A stretch of 39,969 nucleotides of DNA from an uncultured Bacilli bacterium (GTDB taxonomy: Bacteria > Bacillota_I > Bacilli_A > RF39 > UBA660), in NCBI GenBank assembly GCA_944332715.1, contig CALVKN010000009.1, positions 1-39,969 on the forward strand. The letters are read 5' to 3'. A program made the position numbers and the translations under genes. Below the pieces are notes generated by a model that was not told the DNA's origin, did not search any database, and saw only the letters and a list, made by a program, of their open reading frames with translations. Each line of letters begins with the position of its first letter. The stretch's first letter is position 1. Below are positions 22,793-31,660 of the stretch, piece by piece.

Positions 22793-24919
22793 CTATAAAG
22801 AATTACTTACATCTATTACACCACTTAACTTAAGTAATGCATTTTCTATTTTTTCTAATTCTTCTTTATCTGTAATTCTTACATTAAGTTCATAAACTAA
22901 ATTATTTTCGCTTTCAATTGTCCTACAAGACCGAACTAAAGAATCTTTCTTACCAACTTCTGTAATAAGTTCTGCCAAAATATCTTTAGTGTCCTTAATA
23001 GTAACATAAATATTAGTATAGTAATAATTTGTACTATCTTGATTCCAACTAACACTTATTAATCTTTCACTATCATCAGGAACATTTGGACAAGTCTTTT
23101 TATGAACACTAATTCCTTGTCCCTTAGTAATATAACCAATTATATCATCACCCTTAATTGGCATACAACACTTAGCAATATTTACCATGATATTACCAGT
23201 TCCTTCAACCAAAATATCACTCTTATAATTAATTTTTGGTAAATCTCTTTTTCTTTCCAAGAAGGCATCTTCTAAAGATTTTTTATCATTACTAGTTAGA
23301 TTAATAATATATCCTGCTGTATAACGTAAAGAACCTATTGCTAAATATATATCATCTAAGTCTTTTAGTTTTAAATCCTTAGTTATCTTACTTATAGCAT
23401 CAGTTGTTAAAACCTCACTAAAAGCTAACTTTCTCTTTCGTAATTCTTTTTCTAAAATATCTTTACCCTTAGTTATATATTCTTCTTTATCCTTTTTACT
23501 AAAATAAGCCTTAATCTTATTTTTTGCTTGATTAGTCTTAGCAATATTAATCCAGTCTTTATTTGGTGTTGCGTTACTATTTGTTTTAATATTTACAACA
23601 TCGTCATTTTGTAACTCATATGAAAGTGGCACTATTTGGTCATTAACAATAGCTCCAACTGTAGTGTCCCCAACACGTGAGTGAATACGATAAGCAAAAT
23701 CTATCGGTGTTGATCCAACTGGTAACTCAATAACGTCTCCTTTCGGAGTATATGTATAAATTGATTCTGAAAATATATTTGTAGTAACAGCATTTTCAAA
23801 ATCAACATCTGATTCATTAATACTTGCTTCAATTACATTGCGAAACATTTCTAACTTTTGTTCCATAATATTTTGAATCTTTTTAGTTCCTTTTTCTTTA
23901 TAGGACCAGTGACTTGCTACCCCTTTTTCGGCAATTTCATCCATTTCATAAGTTCGAACTTGTATTTCAAATACTTTTCCTTCAACACCAAATACAGTTG
24001 TATGTAGAGATTGATACATATTTTCTTTAGGGCTTGCAATATAATCTTTAAAACGTTTTGGCATTGGTCTAAATCTTGAGTGAATTAACCCAATTACTTG
24101 GTAACATTCTGCTTCAGTATCAACAAATACTCTTAACGCTAAAATATCATATATTTTATCCCATTCTTTACCATTATTAAGTTTATTATATATGCTATAT
24201 ACACTCTTAACTCTTCCCTTAATTTCAAAAGTAATACCAGCTTCACGTAACAGTTCAATAATACTTTCTTTCATTTCTTCTAAATAACTATCTAACTCAG
24301 CCACAGTATTATTAAGTTTTTCCAAAATATCATTATATACATCAGGTTTTAAATAATATAGCGATAAATTTTCTAACTCACTTTTAATAGAATTAATACC
24401 AAGTCTATGAGCAATTGGTACTAAAACAGTCATTGTTTCATTAGCTTTTTCCTTTTGTTTCGCAGGATTAATCGCCCAATTAGTGCGCATGTTATGTAAT
24501 CTGTCAGCAAGTTTTATATATAAAACCCTTACGTCTTCGGCAAGTCCTACAAGTATCTTACGTAAATAAATAATTGATGATTCATTATTATCAGGTAATT
24601 CTAACTTATTAATCTTTGATACTGAATTAACAATCATTGCTACTTCTTCACCAAACTCATTCTGTAATTCTTCATAAGTTGTATTACCGTTATTTATTAC
24701 TTCATGTAAAAAGGAAGCAATAATAGTTACATCATCAACATTTAAATCCATAAGAATTTTAGTTACTTCTAAAGGATGGGTAATAAAATCATCACCACTT
24801 AAACGCTTCATACCAGCATGTTCCTTCAAAGCATATTCATAAGCTCTCTTTATTTCATCAAAGTTTTCTCTTTTTTTTAGTCGTGGTTCTAACTCAGCAA
24901 ATGTAATAGTATCTTTCAT
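22793..24919 (-). CDS. rel: Rel-type (p)ppGpp synthetase with a degenerate hydrolase site
   Basis: A 708-aa long RelA/SpoT homologue with HD (1-200), synthetase (about 225-345), TGS (about 385-445), a conserved-cysteine region and ACT (last 75 residues). The synthetase looks intact: GRVKSVYSIY (GRxK), YDILALRV with Asp258, and FEIQVRT at 317-323. In the hydrolase half, Arg39, His48 and His72 and the LADRLHNMRT block remain, but the HD pair is His72-Glu73 and the following catalytic Glu-Asp (EDT in Rel) is Asn76-Asn77. In Rel these acidic residues are needed for pyrophosphohydrolysis, so this is probably synthetase-only or severely weakened. RBS GAGGTG; divergent from the flippase gene. Confidence 0.93.
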   Translation of the reverse strand: MKDTITFAELEPRLKKRENFDEIKRAYEYALKEHAGMKRLSGDDFITHPLEVTKILMDLNVDDVTIIASFLHEVINNGNTTYEELQNEFGEEVAMIVNSVSKINKLELPDNNESSIIYLRKILVGLAEDVRVLYIKLADRLHNMRTNWAINPAKQKEKANETMTVLVPIAHRLGINSIKSELENLSLYYLKPDVYNDILEKLNNTVAELDSYLEEMKESIIELLREAGITFEIKGRVKSVYSIYNKLNNGKEWDKIYDILALRVFVDTEAECYQVIGLIHSRFRPMPKRFKDYIASPKENMYQSLHTTVFGVEGKVFEIQVRTYEMDEIAEKGVASHWSYKEKGTKKIQNIMEQKLEMFRNVIEASINESDVDFENAVTTNIFSESIYTYTPKGDVIELPVGSTPIDFAYRIHSRVGDTTVGAIVNDQIVPLSYELQNDDVVNIKTNSNATPNKDWINIAKTNQAKNKIKAYFSKKDKEEYITKGKDILEKELRKRKLAFSEVLTTDAISKITKDLKLKDLDDIYLAIGSLRYTAGYIINLTSNDKKSLEDAFLERKRDLPKINYKSDILVEGTGNIMVNIAKCCMPIKGDDIIGYITKGQGISVHKKTCPNVPDDSERLISVSWNQDSTNYYYTNIYVTIKDTKDILAELITEVGKKDSLVRSCRTIESENNLVYELNVRITDKEELEKIENALLKLSGVIDVSNSL

Positions 24920-25005
24920 GTGTTCACCTCATATTTTTTAAAGTATTTTTTATTCCCCACATATACTTATTATATAACATTTTAAAATTTATGGAAAGGT
25001 TAATC

Positions 25006-26328
25006 ATGAGCAAAAAGAACAATATATTCATAAAATCAACAATCATTCTAATATTTAGTGGCTTACTTACCAAAGTAATAGGTTTTATAATCCGTATTGT
25101 TTATACTAGAATCATTGGTCCATATGGTATAAGCCTTTATACAATTGCTACTCCCACCTATTCCTTACTTTTAACTATTGCAACGCTTGCCATACCAATA
25201 TCGATATCCAAATTAGTGGCAGAAGCAAAAGGGCGAAGTATTCGTATTTTAACATCTGCTGCAACCCTTATCCTTGCTATCAATGCCGTTTTAATATTAA
25301 TAATTTTTTTAACTCATGACTTTATTGCATCAACCATGCTAAAAGAGCCACTCGCCGGTCCCATTCTTATAGCCATGGTTCTAACCCTTCCCTTTGTATC
25401 TATTTCCAGTGTCCTAAAAGGATATTTCGCCGGCAAACAAAATATGCTACCCCACGCCACCAGCAACATCATCGAACAAATAATTCGTTTAATAATAATT
25501 ATTATTGTTTTACCAATACTTATGGAAAAAGGGGTAATGTATGCCGTAATTGGTTTAATACTTCTAACAATTATATCAGAAATAAGTAGTATTATAGTAT
25601 TTTTCTTCTTTTTACCTCGTAAAATTAATTTACATACTAAATTATCACCAACTAAAAATAATATATCTAACATATTAGATATATCACTGCCAACAGTATC
25701 AAGTAGAATTGTAGGAAACATTGGCTACTTCTTTGAACCAATCATATTAACTAATTTACTTTTACTATCAGGTTACTCAAATTCCTATATCCTTGCCGAA
25801 TATGGTGCATATAATGCATATAGTATATCTCTTCTTACTATGCCATCCTTTTTTGTTGCTGCTGTATCTACTTCACTTCTTCCTGAAGTAAGTAAATTTT
25901 ATGCTCAAGGTAATATAGATATGGTTAAAAGAAGAATCAAGCAAGGTCTATTTTTTGCTCTAGTTATTGGACTTACATTCTCATTTTTTATATTTACTTT
26001 TCGTGACTTTTTATTATTTACCCTTTATAAAACAACAATTGGAAGCAAATATATTAAAATACTTGCTCCCGTATTTGTCTTATTTTACCTAGAAGGTGTT
26101 CTTACTTCATCATTACAGGCACTAGGTAATGCTAAAATTAGTATGAAAATATCTTTATATGGTGTAATACTTAAACTTATAGTTTTAGCTGCACTTTCAC
26201 TATGCCATATAGGAATATACTCTTTAGTTATATCAGAAATAATAAACATAATATTTGTCGTAACTTTAAACTTTAAAGCATTAAGAAAATGTATTATACA
26301 ACAAAGGAGAAAATCTCAAGATAAGTAA
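25006..26328 (+). CDS. SpoVB/MATE-like (MOP superfamily) lipid flippase
   Basis: A 440-aa membrane protein with about 12 predicted helices, beginning KSTIILIFSGLLTKVIGFIIRIVYTRIIGP, the hallmark of the SpoVB/MurJ-like polysaccharide transporter group. It also has the PATP/TYSLLLTIATLAIPISISK block and a central PSFFVAAVSTSLLPEVSK motif. These proteins flip polyprenyl-linked sugars or lipid II across the membrane. I chose the ATG at 25006, which has GGAAAGG six bases upstream; an earlier in-frame ATG (24991) is part of that RBS. It is the only sizeable plus-strand gene in the middle of the window. Confidence 0.88.
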   Translation: MSKKNNIFIKSTIILIFSGLLTKVIGFIIRIVYTRIIGPYGISLYTIATPTYSLLLTIATLAIPISISKLVAEAKGRSIRILTSAATLILAINAVLILIIFLTHDFIASTMLKEPLAGPILIAMVLTLPFVSISSVLKGYFAGKQNMLPHATSNIIEQIIRLIIIIIVLPILMEKGVMYAVIGLILLTIISEISSIIVFFFFLPRKINLHTKLSPTKNNISNILDISLPTVSSRIVGNIGYFFEPIILTNLLLLSGYSNSYILAEYGAYNAYSISLLTMPSFFVAAVSTSLLPEVSKFYAQGNIDMVKRRIKQGLFFALVIGLTFSFFIFTFRDFLLFTLYKTTIGSKYIKILAPVFVLFYLEGVLTSSLQALGNAKISMKISLYGVILKLIVLAALSLCHIGIYSLVISEIINIIFVVTLNFKALRKCIIQQRRKSQDK

Positions 26329-26340
26329 ACTTGAGATTTT
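26310..26340. terminator. Bidirectional terminator between flippase and Rpn nuclease genes
   Basis: A perfect 11-bp stem (26310-26320 with 26330-26340) with a 9-nt loop and T tracts outside both arms. It overlaps the end of the flippase gene; the convergent gene ends at 26341. Confidence 0.88.
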
Positions 26341-27162
26341 TTACAACATCATAATTTGTTTTTGACTAAGACCTGTTATTTTTGATATTAGTTCAACTTT
26401 AATACCATTTTCTTTCATCTTTTTAGCATTTTCCAAATTAGTTTCCTTCTTACCATCTTTAAAACTTTCTTCTCGAATAGTATTTTCATATAATTCTTGT
26501 TCTTGATCATTCGATAACATTCTAACAAAATCAGCATTGCTTTCTAATTTCATAATTTCCTCCTTATAAAGTTTTATTATCTCATCTTCAGGATAAAAGT
26601 ATTCTAACTCACTTACATCCATCCCTAGCATTAAGATATATTTGTAATAGTCCATATTTACATCATTATTGTAACATAACATCCGCAACTTTTCCATAGA
26701 ATATCCCAATATTTTAAAATTTTCTACTAATACTCTTTCTTCATTTATTAATTTAGCATTAGTAAGTAAAAAATTACTTTTGTATTCACTACCAAAGTTT
26801 AAATTAAGTTGAATATATGATTTATCCAATTTATAACTTTGACCTTTTTTAACATTTTGTACTAAAAATTCACACAAATACATAAAGTTCCGAGTAATTT
26901 TTTCTTTAAAATAATCATTATTATTTACTTCAATATTAATATATCCAATATTAGTATCTATTAGTAAATCTAATCTTTTACTTTTTTCATTTAAAGCCAG
27001 TTTAGGTAATTCAACATTCAAATATCTTTTTATCATTACTTTATCATTAAATATACTAGATAATATTTTCTCAAGTATTATTTTACCATTTTTGCCAAGC
27101 ATAATTGTTTTAAAAACTAAATCTGATGCTGATGAAACTATTACTTCTGTAGTAGTTGTCAT
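26341..27162 (-). CDS. Rpn/PD-(D/E)XK-family nuclease ('transposase-like')
   Basis: A 273-aa protein of the Rpn/PDDEXK_2 group. The nuclease core is recognisable as RLDLLIDTNIGYINIEVNN (the D-x(n)-E-x-N form of D...ExK/Q), preceded by a DLVFKTIMLGKNGKIIL block, and the tail EESFKDGKKETNLENAKKM followed by KENGIKVELISKITGLS is typical of these proteins. Rpn enzymes cleave DNA and promote recombination, and are often mobile or host-restriction factors. In this copy the usual Gln/Lys of the ExK motif is Asn, so activity is uncertain. The ATG at 27162 is preferred, with GGAGG upstream inside a small hairpin. Confidence 0.8.
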   Translation of the reverse strand: MTTTTEVIVSSASDLVFKTIMLGKNGKIILEKILSSIFNDKVMIKRYLNVELPKLALNEKSKRLDLLIDTNIGYINIEVNNNDYFKEKITRNFMYLCEFLVQNVKKGQSYKLDKSYIQLNLNFGSEYKSNFLLTNAKLINEERVLVENFKILGYSMEKLRMLCYNNDVNMDYYKYILMLGMDVSELEYFYPEDEIIKLYKEEIMKLESNADFVRMLSNDQEQELYENTIREESFKDGKKETNLENAKKMKENGIKVELISKITGLSQKQIMML

Positions 27163-27166
27163 GATT

Positions 27167-27181
27167 CCTCCTTTCAGGAGG
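27167..27181 (-). promoter_or_regulatory. Hairpin masking the Rpn gene Shine-Dalgarno
   Basis: CCTCC, a 5-nt loop (TGAAA) and GGAGG form a 5-bp all-G/C-rich stem in which the 3' arm is the Shine-Dalgarno of the gene starting at 27162. This would reduce translation unless opened. Confidence 0.5.
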
Positions 27182-27241
27182 GATATACTAACACATTTTA
27201 AATGAGAAATTTGTTGAAGCATGTCGAAAGTAATTAAAAAA

Positions 27242-27262
27242 CTCAAAGTTTTTAACTTTGAG
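27242..27262 (-). terminator. Intrinsic terminator of tig
   Basis: A perfect 9-bp stem (27254-27262 with 27242-27250), a 3-nt loop and a T tract, eight bases after the tig stop. Confidence 0.88.
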
Positions 27263-27270
27263 CATTATTT

Positions 27271-28518
27271 TTAATTATTTTCTTTTAGAATTTCTAAGGC
27301 TTTATGCATTTTTAAATCATATTCAATTATATCCATAGAGCCATATATTTTAATTAATTCTTCAACTGATACTCCAAATTGTGAAGCCATTTCTTCAGCT
27401 CTTGCCTTAATTTCTTCTTCCGTAAACTTTAGATTTTCTGCATCAGCTATACCTTCAAGTAAATAACGATATTTTACTCTCTTTTCAGCTTCTGGAGCCA
27501 TCATTTTATGTAAATCTTCTTCTTTAGTACCAGTCATTTTATAATAATCTTCAATATTCATACCTTGCATTTGTAATTGTTGTGAATATTGATCAATCAT
27601 TCTGTGAACCTCATCATCAATAATTTCTTCATTGATATCAACTTTCATATTTTTAGCGGCTGCTTCTAAGCATTTATCAACAAATACATCATCTGCTTGG
27701 TGTTCTTTTTGATGTTTAATTTCTTCCTTAATTTTTGTTTTTAATTCATCTTCTGTTTTAACATCTTCATAGCCAAGGTCTTTAAAGAAATCTTCGTTAA
27801 TATCAGGTAAAACGCGTGTCTTTACTTCATTCACCTTAACTTTAAATGTTACATCTTTGCCCTTCAAATCTTCAATATAATTTTCAGGAAACTTAAGTTC
27901 TAAAGTCTTTTCTTCTCCAGCCTTAAGACCAACCAGACCTTCTTCAAAACCTGGAATAAATGAATGACTTCCAATTTCAAGTGGGAAGTTTTCTCCTTTA
28001 CCACCTTCAAGTTCTTTACCATCAACAAAACCAGTAAAGTCAATTACAGCAGTATCACCTTCAGTAATTTCACCATTTTCTTTAACAACAACATCTGCTA
28101 AATGTTCTCTTAAATGATCAATTTCATGATTAATTTCTTCATCACTAACAGTAACTTTATCTTTTTTAACTTTTAAATTTTTGTATTCTCCTAAAGTTAC
28201 TTCTGGTTTAGTAATGATAGTAAATTTAAATATTACATTAGAATCACTTATACCAGTTACATCAACATTTGGTTCAACTACTGGAACTAACTTATTTTCA
28301 TCTAATGCTTTCTTGTATGCAACAGAAATACTTGCATCAACAGCATCCATATATAAAGATTCAATACCAAAATGTTTTAAATAAACTTCTTTTGGAGCAG
28401 CACCCTTACGGAATCCATCAATCTTAGTTTCTTTATTTTTTTTCTTGAATGTTGCATCAAGTGCACTAATCCATTCCTTATCTAATTTAATTTCAATTTC
28501 ATGTACATTTTTTTTCAT
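27271..28518 (-). CDS. tig: Trigger factor, ribosome-associated chaperone
   Basis: A 415-aa trigger factor. The N-terminal ribosome-binding domain includes KIDGFRKGAAPKEVYLKHFG, a variant of the GFRxGKxP signature that docks at uL23. The middle PPIase domain is FKBP-like (GDTAVIDFTGFVDGKELEGG, then GSHSFIPGFEEGLVGLKAGE). The C-terminal helical arms (residues 240-410) form the substrate cradle. It folds nascent chains at the ribosome exit. Its own promoter and terminator make it a monocistron. Confidence 0.97.
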   Translation of the reverse strand: MKKNVHEIEIKLDKEWISALDATFKKKNKETKIDGFRKGAAPKEVYLKHFGIESLYMDAVDASISVAYKKALDENKLVPVVEPNVDVTGISDSNVIFKFTIITKPEVTLGEYKNLKVKKDKVTVSDEEINHEIDHLREHLADVVVKENGEITEGDTAVIDFTGFVDGKELEGGKGENFPLEIGSHSFIPGFEEGLVGLKAGEEKTLELKFPENYIEDLKGKDVTFKVKVNEVKTRVLPDINEDFFKDLGYEDVKTEDELKTKIKEEIKHQKEHQADDVFVDKCLEAAAKNMKVDINEEIIDDEVHRMIDQYSQQLQMQGMNIEDYYKMTGTKEEDLHKMMAPEAEKRVKYRYLLEGIADAENLKFTEEEIKARAEEMASQFGVSVEELIKIYGSMDIIEYDLKMHKALEILKENN

Positions 28519-28546
28519 AAACTAATCCTTCCTTTAAGCAATTACT

Positions 28547-28575
28547 ATTATATAATAATTCACAAATTTAAGCAA
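28547..28575 (-). promoter_or_regulatory. Promoter of tig
   Basis: TTGCTT (28575-28570), a 17-base spacer and TATAAT (28552-28547), about 30 bases before the start codon. Confidence 0.75.
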
Positions 28576-28585
28576 TTTATTTTAA

Positions 28586-28610
28586 GAAAAAAACTAACAA
28601 ATTTGTTAGT
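28586..28610 (-). terminator. Terminator of the ireB-greA cluster
   Basis: An 18-nt perfect palindrome (28593-28610) followed by seven T residues, two bases after the greA stop. Confidence 0.85.
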
Positions 28611-28611
28611 C

Positions 28612-29076
28612 TTAAGCAATTTTTTCGATTTTTATATTATATCCACCATTAGGACTTGCTACTTCTACAACATCACCAATCTTGTGTTTAAGAAGTGCAA
28701 TACCAAGCGGAGATTCATTAGAAATCTTATTTTCAAATGGATCAGCTTCCATTGAACCAACTAATTTATATTCTTCTGTTTCTCCATCATCATAAGAAAT
28801 AGTTACAGTTGAACCCAAATTAACTTCATTCTTATTCTTATTATCAATAATTTCTGCATGTTCTAGCTTATATTCAAGTTCTTGAATTTTAGCTTCAACT
28901 ATTGCTTGTTCATTTCTAGCAGCATCATAATCGGCATTTTCTGATAAATCCCCTTGGGCTCTAGCTTCTTTAATAGCTTCAATTATTTCTTGACGACGAA
29001 CATTTTTAAGTTCATTTAGTTCTGTTTCAGCTTCTAAATAACCTTCAGCAGTCATTATAACTTTATTATCTTTCAT
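28612..29076 (-). CDS. greA: Transcription elongation factor GreA
   Basis: A 154-aa GreA. The N-terminal coiled coil (EAETELNELKNVRRQEIIEA, then ARAQGDLSENADYDAARNEQ) has the tip residues DLSENADY, in which the acidic pair coordinates Mg2+ in the RNA polymerase secondary channel and triggers transcript cleavage. The C-terminal FKBP-like domain ends with the usual ISNESPLGIALLKHKIGD-VVEV block. Start at ATG 29076, with AAAGGAG upstream; it is the last gene of the conserved cluster. The udk gene often found before greA in Bacillus is absent. Confidence 0.96.
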   Translation of the reverse strand: MKDNKVIMTAEGYLEAETELNELKNVRRQEIIEAIKEARAQGDLSENADYDAARNEQAIVEAKIQELEYKLEHAEIIDNKNKNEVNLGSTVTISYDDGETEEYKLVGSMEADPFENKISNESPLGIALLKHKIGDVVEVASPNGGYNIKIEKIA

Positions 29077-29116
29077 TATCAATTTCTCCTTTTTATTTCA
29101 TTATCAGTTCATAATA

Positions 29117-30307
29117 TTACACTATAAATTCACTTTTGTCAAATACTTTTAAACGCATCATAGCATTTTTTTCTATATTTTCGTTTATTGGTAATTTTAC
29201 AACTGTTTTAGGGTGTCTTGATACATCGATTTCCTCATCAGTATCACTGTATATTTTATTAATTTCATAAGTAATTGTTTCCATATTTGGTCCAAAAAAT
29301 TCTACAACATCACCAGTTTTAAAATAATTACGTGATTCCACAATTACTTTGCATTTTTCTTCATCATAGCCAATTACCAAACCTAAAAAATCTTGATTAG
29401 ATACCTCGATTCTTCCATTAAAATATTGTTCATTAACACTAGGTAATTTATCATAAAATTGCGGAGTTGACTCACGGTTAGCACATCTATTTAAGATATT
29501 TAAATAATATTTTTCTAAACCAAGTGTCAATGTATTATTTATTGCTGCATCAATCATTCTTCGGTAGCACCAAATAACTGTTGCAACATAATAGATTGAA
29601 CGCATTCTTCCTTCAATCTTAAATGAGTCTACTCCCAAATCGATTTCATCTTTAATAAATGGTATCATATTTAAATCCTTCGGTGTAATTGTTAAGTCTG
29701 GCTTACCTTCAACGCTAAAATTCCACCGACACACTTGAGCACATCCACCACGATTAGAATCTCTAAGCGTCATATAATTAGATAAAACACACTTACCACT
29801 AAATGAAGTACACATTGCCCCATGAATAAATGTTTCAACTTCTATTCCGGTATCCTTAATCTTTTTTACTTCTTCTCTTGATGCTTCCCTTGCTAAAACA
29901 ACACGACTAACACCAAGGTTACGCCAAAACTTAACGGCTCGCGTATTAAGCAAACTAGCTTGCGTTGAAAGGCATACACTAAAGTGTAATTTTAATTCTT
30001 GAACTTTTTTAATTACAGCAATATCACTTGCAATAATTCCATCAATATTTATACTATCTAAATACTTTAAATATTCATCTAAGCCATCAAAATCTTTATT
30101 ATGAAATACTATATTAACCGTTACATAAACTTTTTTACCTAGACTGTGCGCATATTCCGTTGCTTTTTTAATGTCTTCTAGCGAAAAGTTTTTAGCATTA
30201 GCACGAAGACTAAAGTTTTGTCCTCCAAAATAAACAGCATCTGCCCCATAAAGATAAGCAAACTCTAACTTTTCAAAATCTCCTGCTGGAGCAAGTAACT
30301 CAGGCAT
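29117..30307 (-). CDS. trhP2: tRNA U34 hydroxylation protein, U32 peptidase family
   Basis: A 396-aa U32-family protein, orthologous by order and sequence to Bacillus YrrO/TrhP2. It starts with ELLAPAGDFEKLEFAYLYGADAVYFGG, and has the family signature ETFIHGAMCTSFSGKCVLS with its paired cysteines, a second pair in GGCAQVCRW, and FKIEGRMRS. These cysteines and a prephenate-dependent mechanism are linked to 5-hydroxyuridine formation at tRNA position 34. It follows trhP1 with an 8-nt overlap, and trmR, which methylates ho5U, is just upstream. Peptidase activity should not be assumed. Confidence 0.9.
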   Translation of the reverse strand: MPELLAPAGDFEKLEFAYLYGADAVYFGGQNFSLRANAKNFSLEDIKKATEYAHSLGKKVYVTVNIVFHNKDFDGLDEYLKYLDSINIDGIIASDIAVIKKVQELKLHFSVCLSTQASLLNTRAVKFWRNLGVSRVVLAREASREEVKKIKDTGIEVETFIHGAMCTSFSGKCVLSNYMTLRDSNRGGCAQVCRWNFSVEGKPDLTITPKDLNMIPFIKDEIDLGVDSFKIEGRMRSIYYVATVIWCYRRMIDAAINNTLTLGLEKYYLNILNRCANRESTPQFYDKLPSVNEQYFNGRIEVSNQDFLGLVIGYDEEKCKVIVESRNYFKTGDVVEFFGPNMETITYEINKIYSDTDEEIDVSRHPKTVVKLPINENIEKNAMMRLKVFDKSEFIV

Positions 30308-31064
30308 CTAAATCACCTACCTTATAAACAGTTGCTTTATCTAAAAATAACGGATCAACATTTATTCCATCTAAATTATTATTTAAAACCACGCTTTTGA
30401 TTTTCTCATTATCTAAAAATATAGGATCATACCAAAAATATAATACATTATCTAAATCAAGTAAACTTGTAGCATTATAGTAATTATTTGCATAAAACTT
30501 TGTTCCATATTCATTTTCTACAATTCTAAACTTTTTATCATCAATACTAGCAGTTATATTATTTTCACTATCTAAATTATGAAATGTTTGATAATTAGTA
30601 AGTAACTTTCTTCTTGAATACATCAAAGTTTTAAGCCCAAACACATTTACTACTAAAGGTTTTTTACTGTTATTTACAATTTCTCTTATTTCTTCTTCGG
30701 TTAGATCATTAGATACCACTACACTATCCACATAATCTAGATAATAATTAATAGAAACTGTATTAGTTGCTAAATGGTCTAGTAAAAGAATTTTCGTTAT
30801 ATTTAAATCTTTAACAATATCAATAATACCCAAATCATCAAATACTATACCATTAATATGGCTCAACTTTAAAACATCCTCTAATTTATCTAAATCAGAA
30901 TCATCTAAAATACGATTAACTAAAACAAAGTCATCGATTTGTTCAATATCAAATTCTACATCATATCCAACACAAAAAGATTTAAGAGGGTATACTAATC
31001 TAATATCATGGTATTCTCTTAAATCATTTAAAATACTTATATTTGTAACTGTAACTAATTTCAT
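30300..31064 (-). CDS. trhP1: Small U32-family partner, TrhP1-like
   Basis: A 254-aa protein in the position of Bacillus YrrN/TrhP1. It has the alternating beta-alpha pattern of a U32 barrel (KLVTVTNISILNDL, GIVFDDLGII, KILLLDH, PLVVNVFGLKTLMYSRRKLL) but lacks the paired-cysteine signature of TrhP2, as expected for the smaller partner. I chose the ATG at 31064, which gives a 4-nt ATGA overlap with trmR; an upstream ATG at 31073 is also possible. Sequence divergence makes this mainly a context-supported call. Confidence 0.72.
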   Translation of the reverse strand: MKLVTVTNISILNDLREYHDIRLVYPLKSFCVGYDVEFDIEQIDDFVLVNRILDDSDLDKLEDVLKLSHINGIVFDDLGIIDIVKDLNITKILLLDHLATNTVSINYYLDYVDSVVVSNDLTEEEIREIVNNSKKPLVVNVFGLKTLMYSRRKLLTNYQTFHNLDSENNITASIDDKKFRIVENEYGTKFYANNYYNATSLLDLDNVLYFWYDPIFLDNEKIKSVVLNNNLDGINVDPLFLDKATVYKVGDLDA

Positions 31065-31651
31065 TGTTTCCATGTGCTTATTGCTAAACCATCACCCACA
31101 TCGATAAATTTTGTATCAAATTCCGTATTATTTTTAAGAAAATCGATGTAGTTTTCTATCTTTTCAACTAAACTTTTCAAATTACCTTTATCAAGTTTTG
31201 AAGATTCTCCTACATAACCATGGAATTTGATATTGTCAGTAATGATAGCCCCTCCTGGATTTAAAAAGTGTTTATACTTTTCAAAAAACTTTGTATATTG
31301 TCCTTTTGCGGCATCAATAAATATAAGATCATAGCGTAAATCTTCGCTTAAATTAAGTTCCAAAGCATCTTGAAATACAACATTAATCTTTTTTTCCATA
31401 CCACATTTTTTAACATTTTTAAGGCATTCCATATATCTTACTTCATCACGTTCTATAGTTGTAACAGTTACATCTTTCGTACTAGATGCCATAAGTATTG
31501 CTGAATACCCTATAGCGCTACCAATTTCAAGTACACTTAAAACATTATGTTCCTTAATATATTTCATTATATGCATAATTGATTTCTTCTCAATAATTGG
31601 GACATTATTATCAATTGCATATTTCTCCATTTCCAATATATGTTCTTTCAT
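31061..31651 (-). CDS. trmR: tRNA 5-hydroxyuridine methyltransferase
   Basis: A 196-aa class I SAM methyltransferase of the O-methyltransferase 3 (CCoAMT-like) family. Motif I is VLEIGSAIGYSAI at residues 40-52, the second acidic residue TTIERDEVR binds the SAM ribose, and YDLIFIDAAKGQYTKFFEKY carries the metal-binding Asp. In Bacillus the equivalent YrrM (TrmR) turns ho5U34 into mo5U34 in tRNAs reading NNU/NNA/NNG boxes. It is coupled by ATGA to trhP1, and GTGAGG precedes its ATG. Confidence 0.9.
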   Translation of the reverse strand: MKEHILEMEKYAIDNNVPIIEKKSIMHIMKYIKEHNVLSVLEIGSAIGYSAILMASSTKDVTVTTIERDEVRYMECLKNVKKCGMEKKINVVFQDALELNLSEDLRYDLIFIDAAKGQYTKFFEKYKHFLNPGGAIITDNIKFHGYVGESSKLDKGNLKSLVEKIENYIDFLKNNTEFDTKFIDVGDGLAISTWKQ

Positions 31652-31660
31652 AAAACCTCA

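Noticed and set aside
28430-28760. Plus-strand open frames opposite tig and greA
   Set aside because: They lie antisense to well-conserved genes, lack ribosome-binding sites and have unnatural composition.
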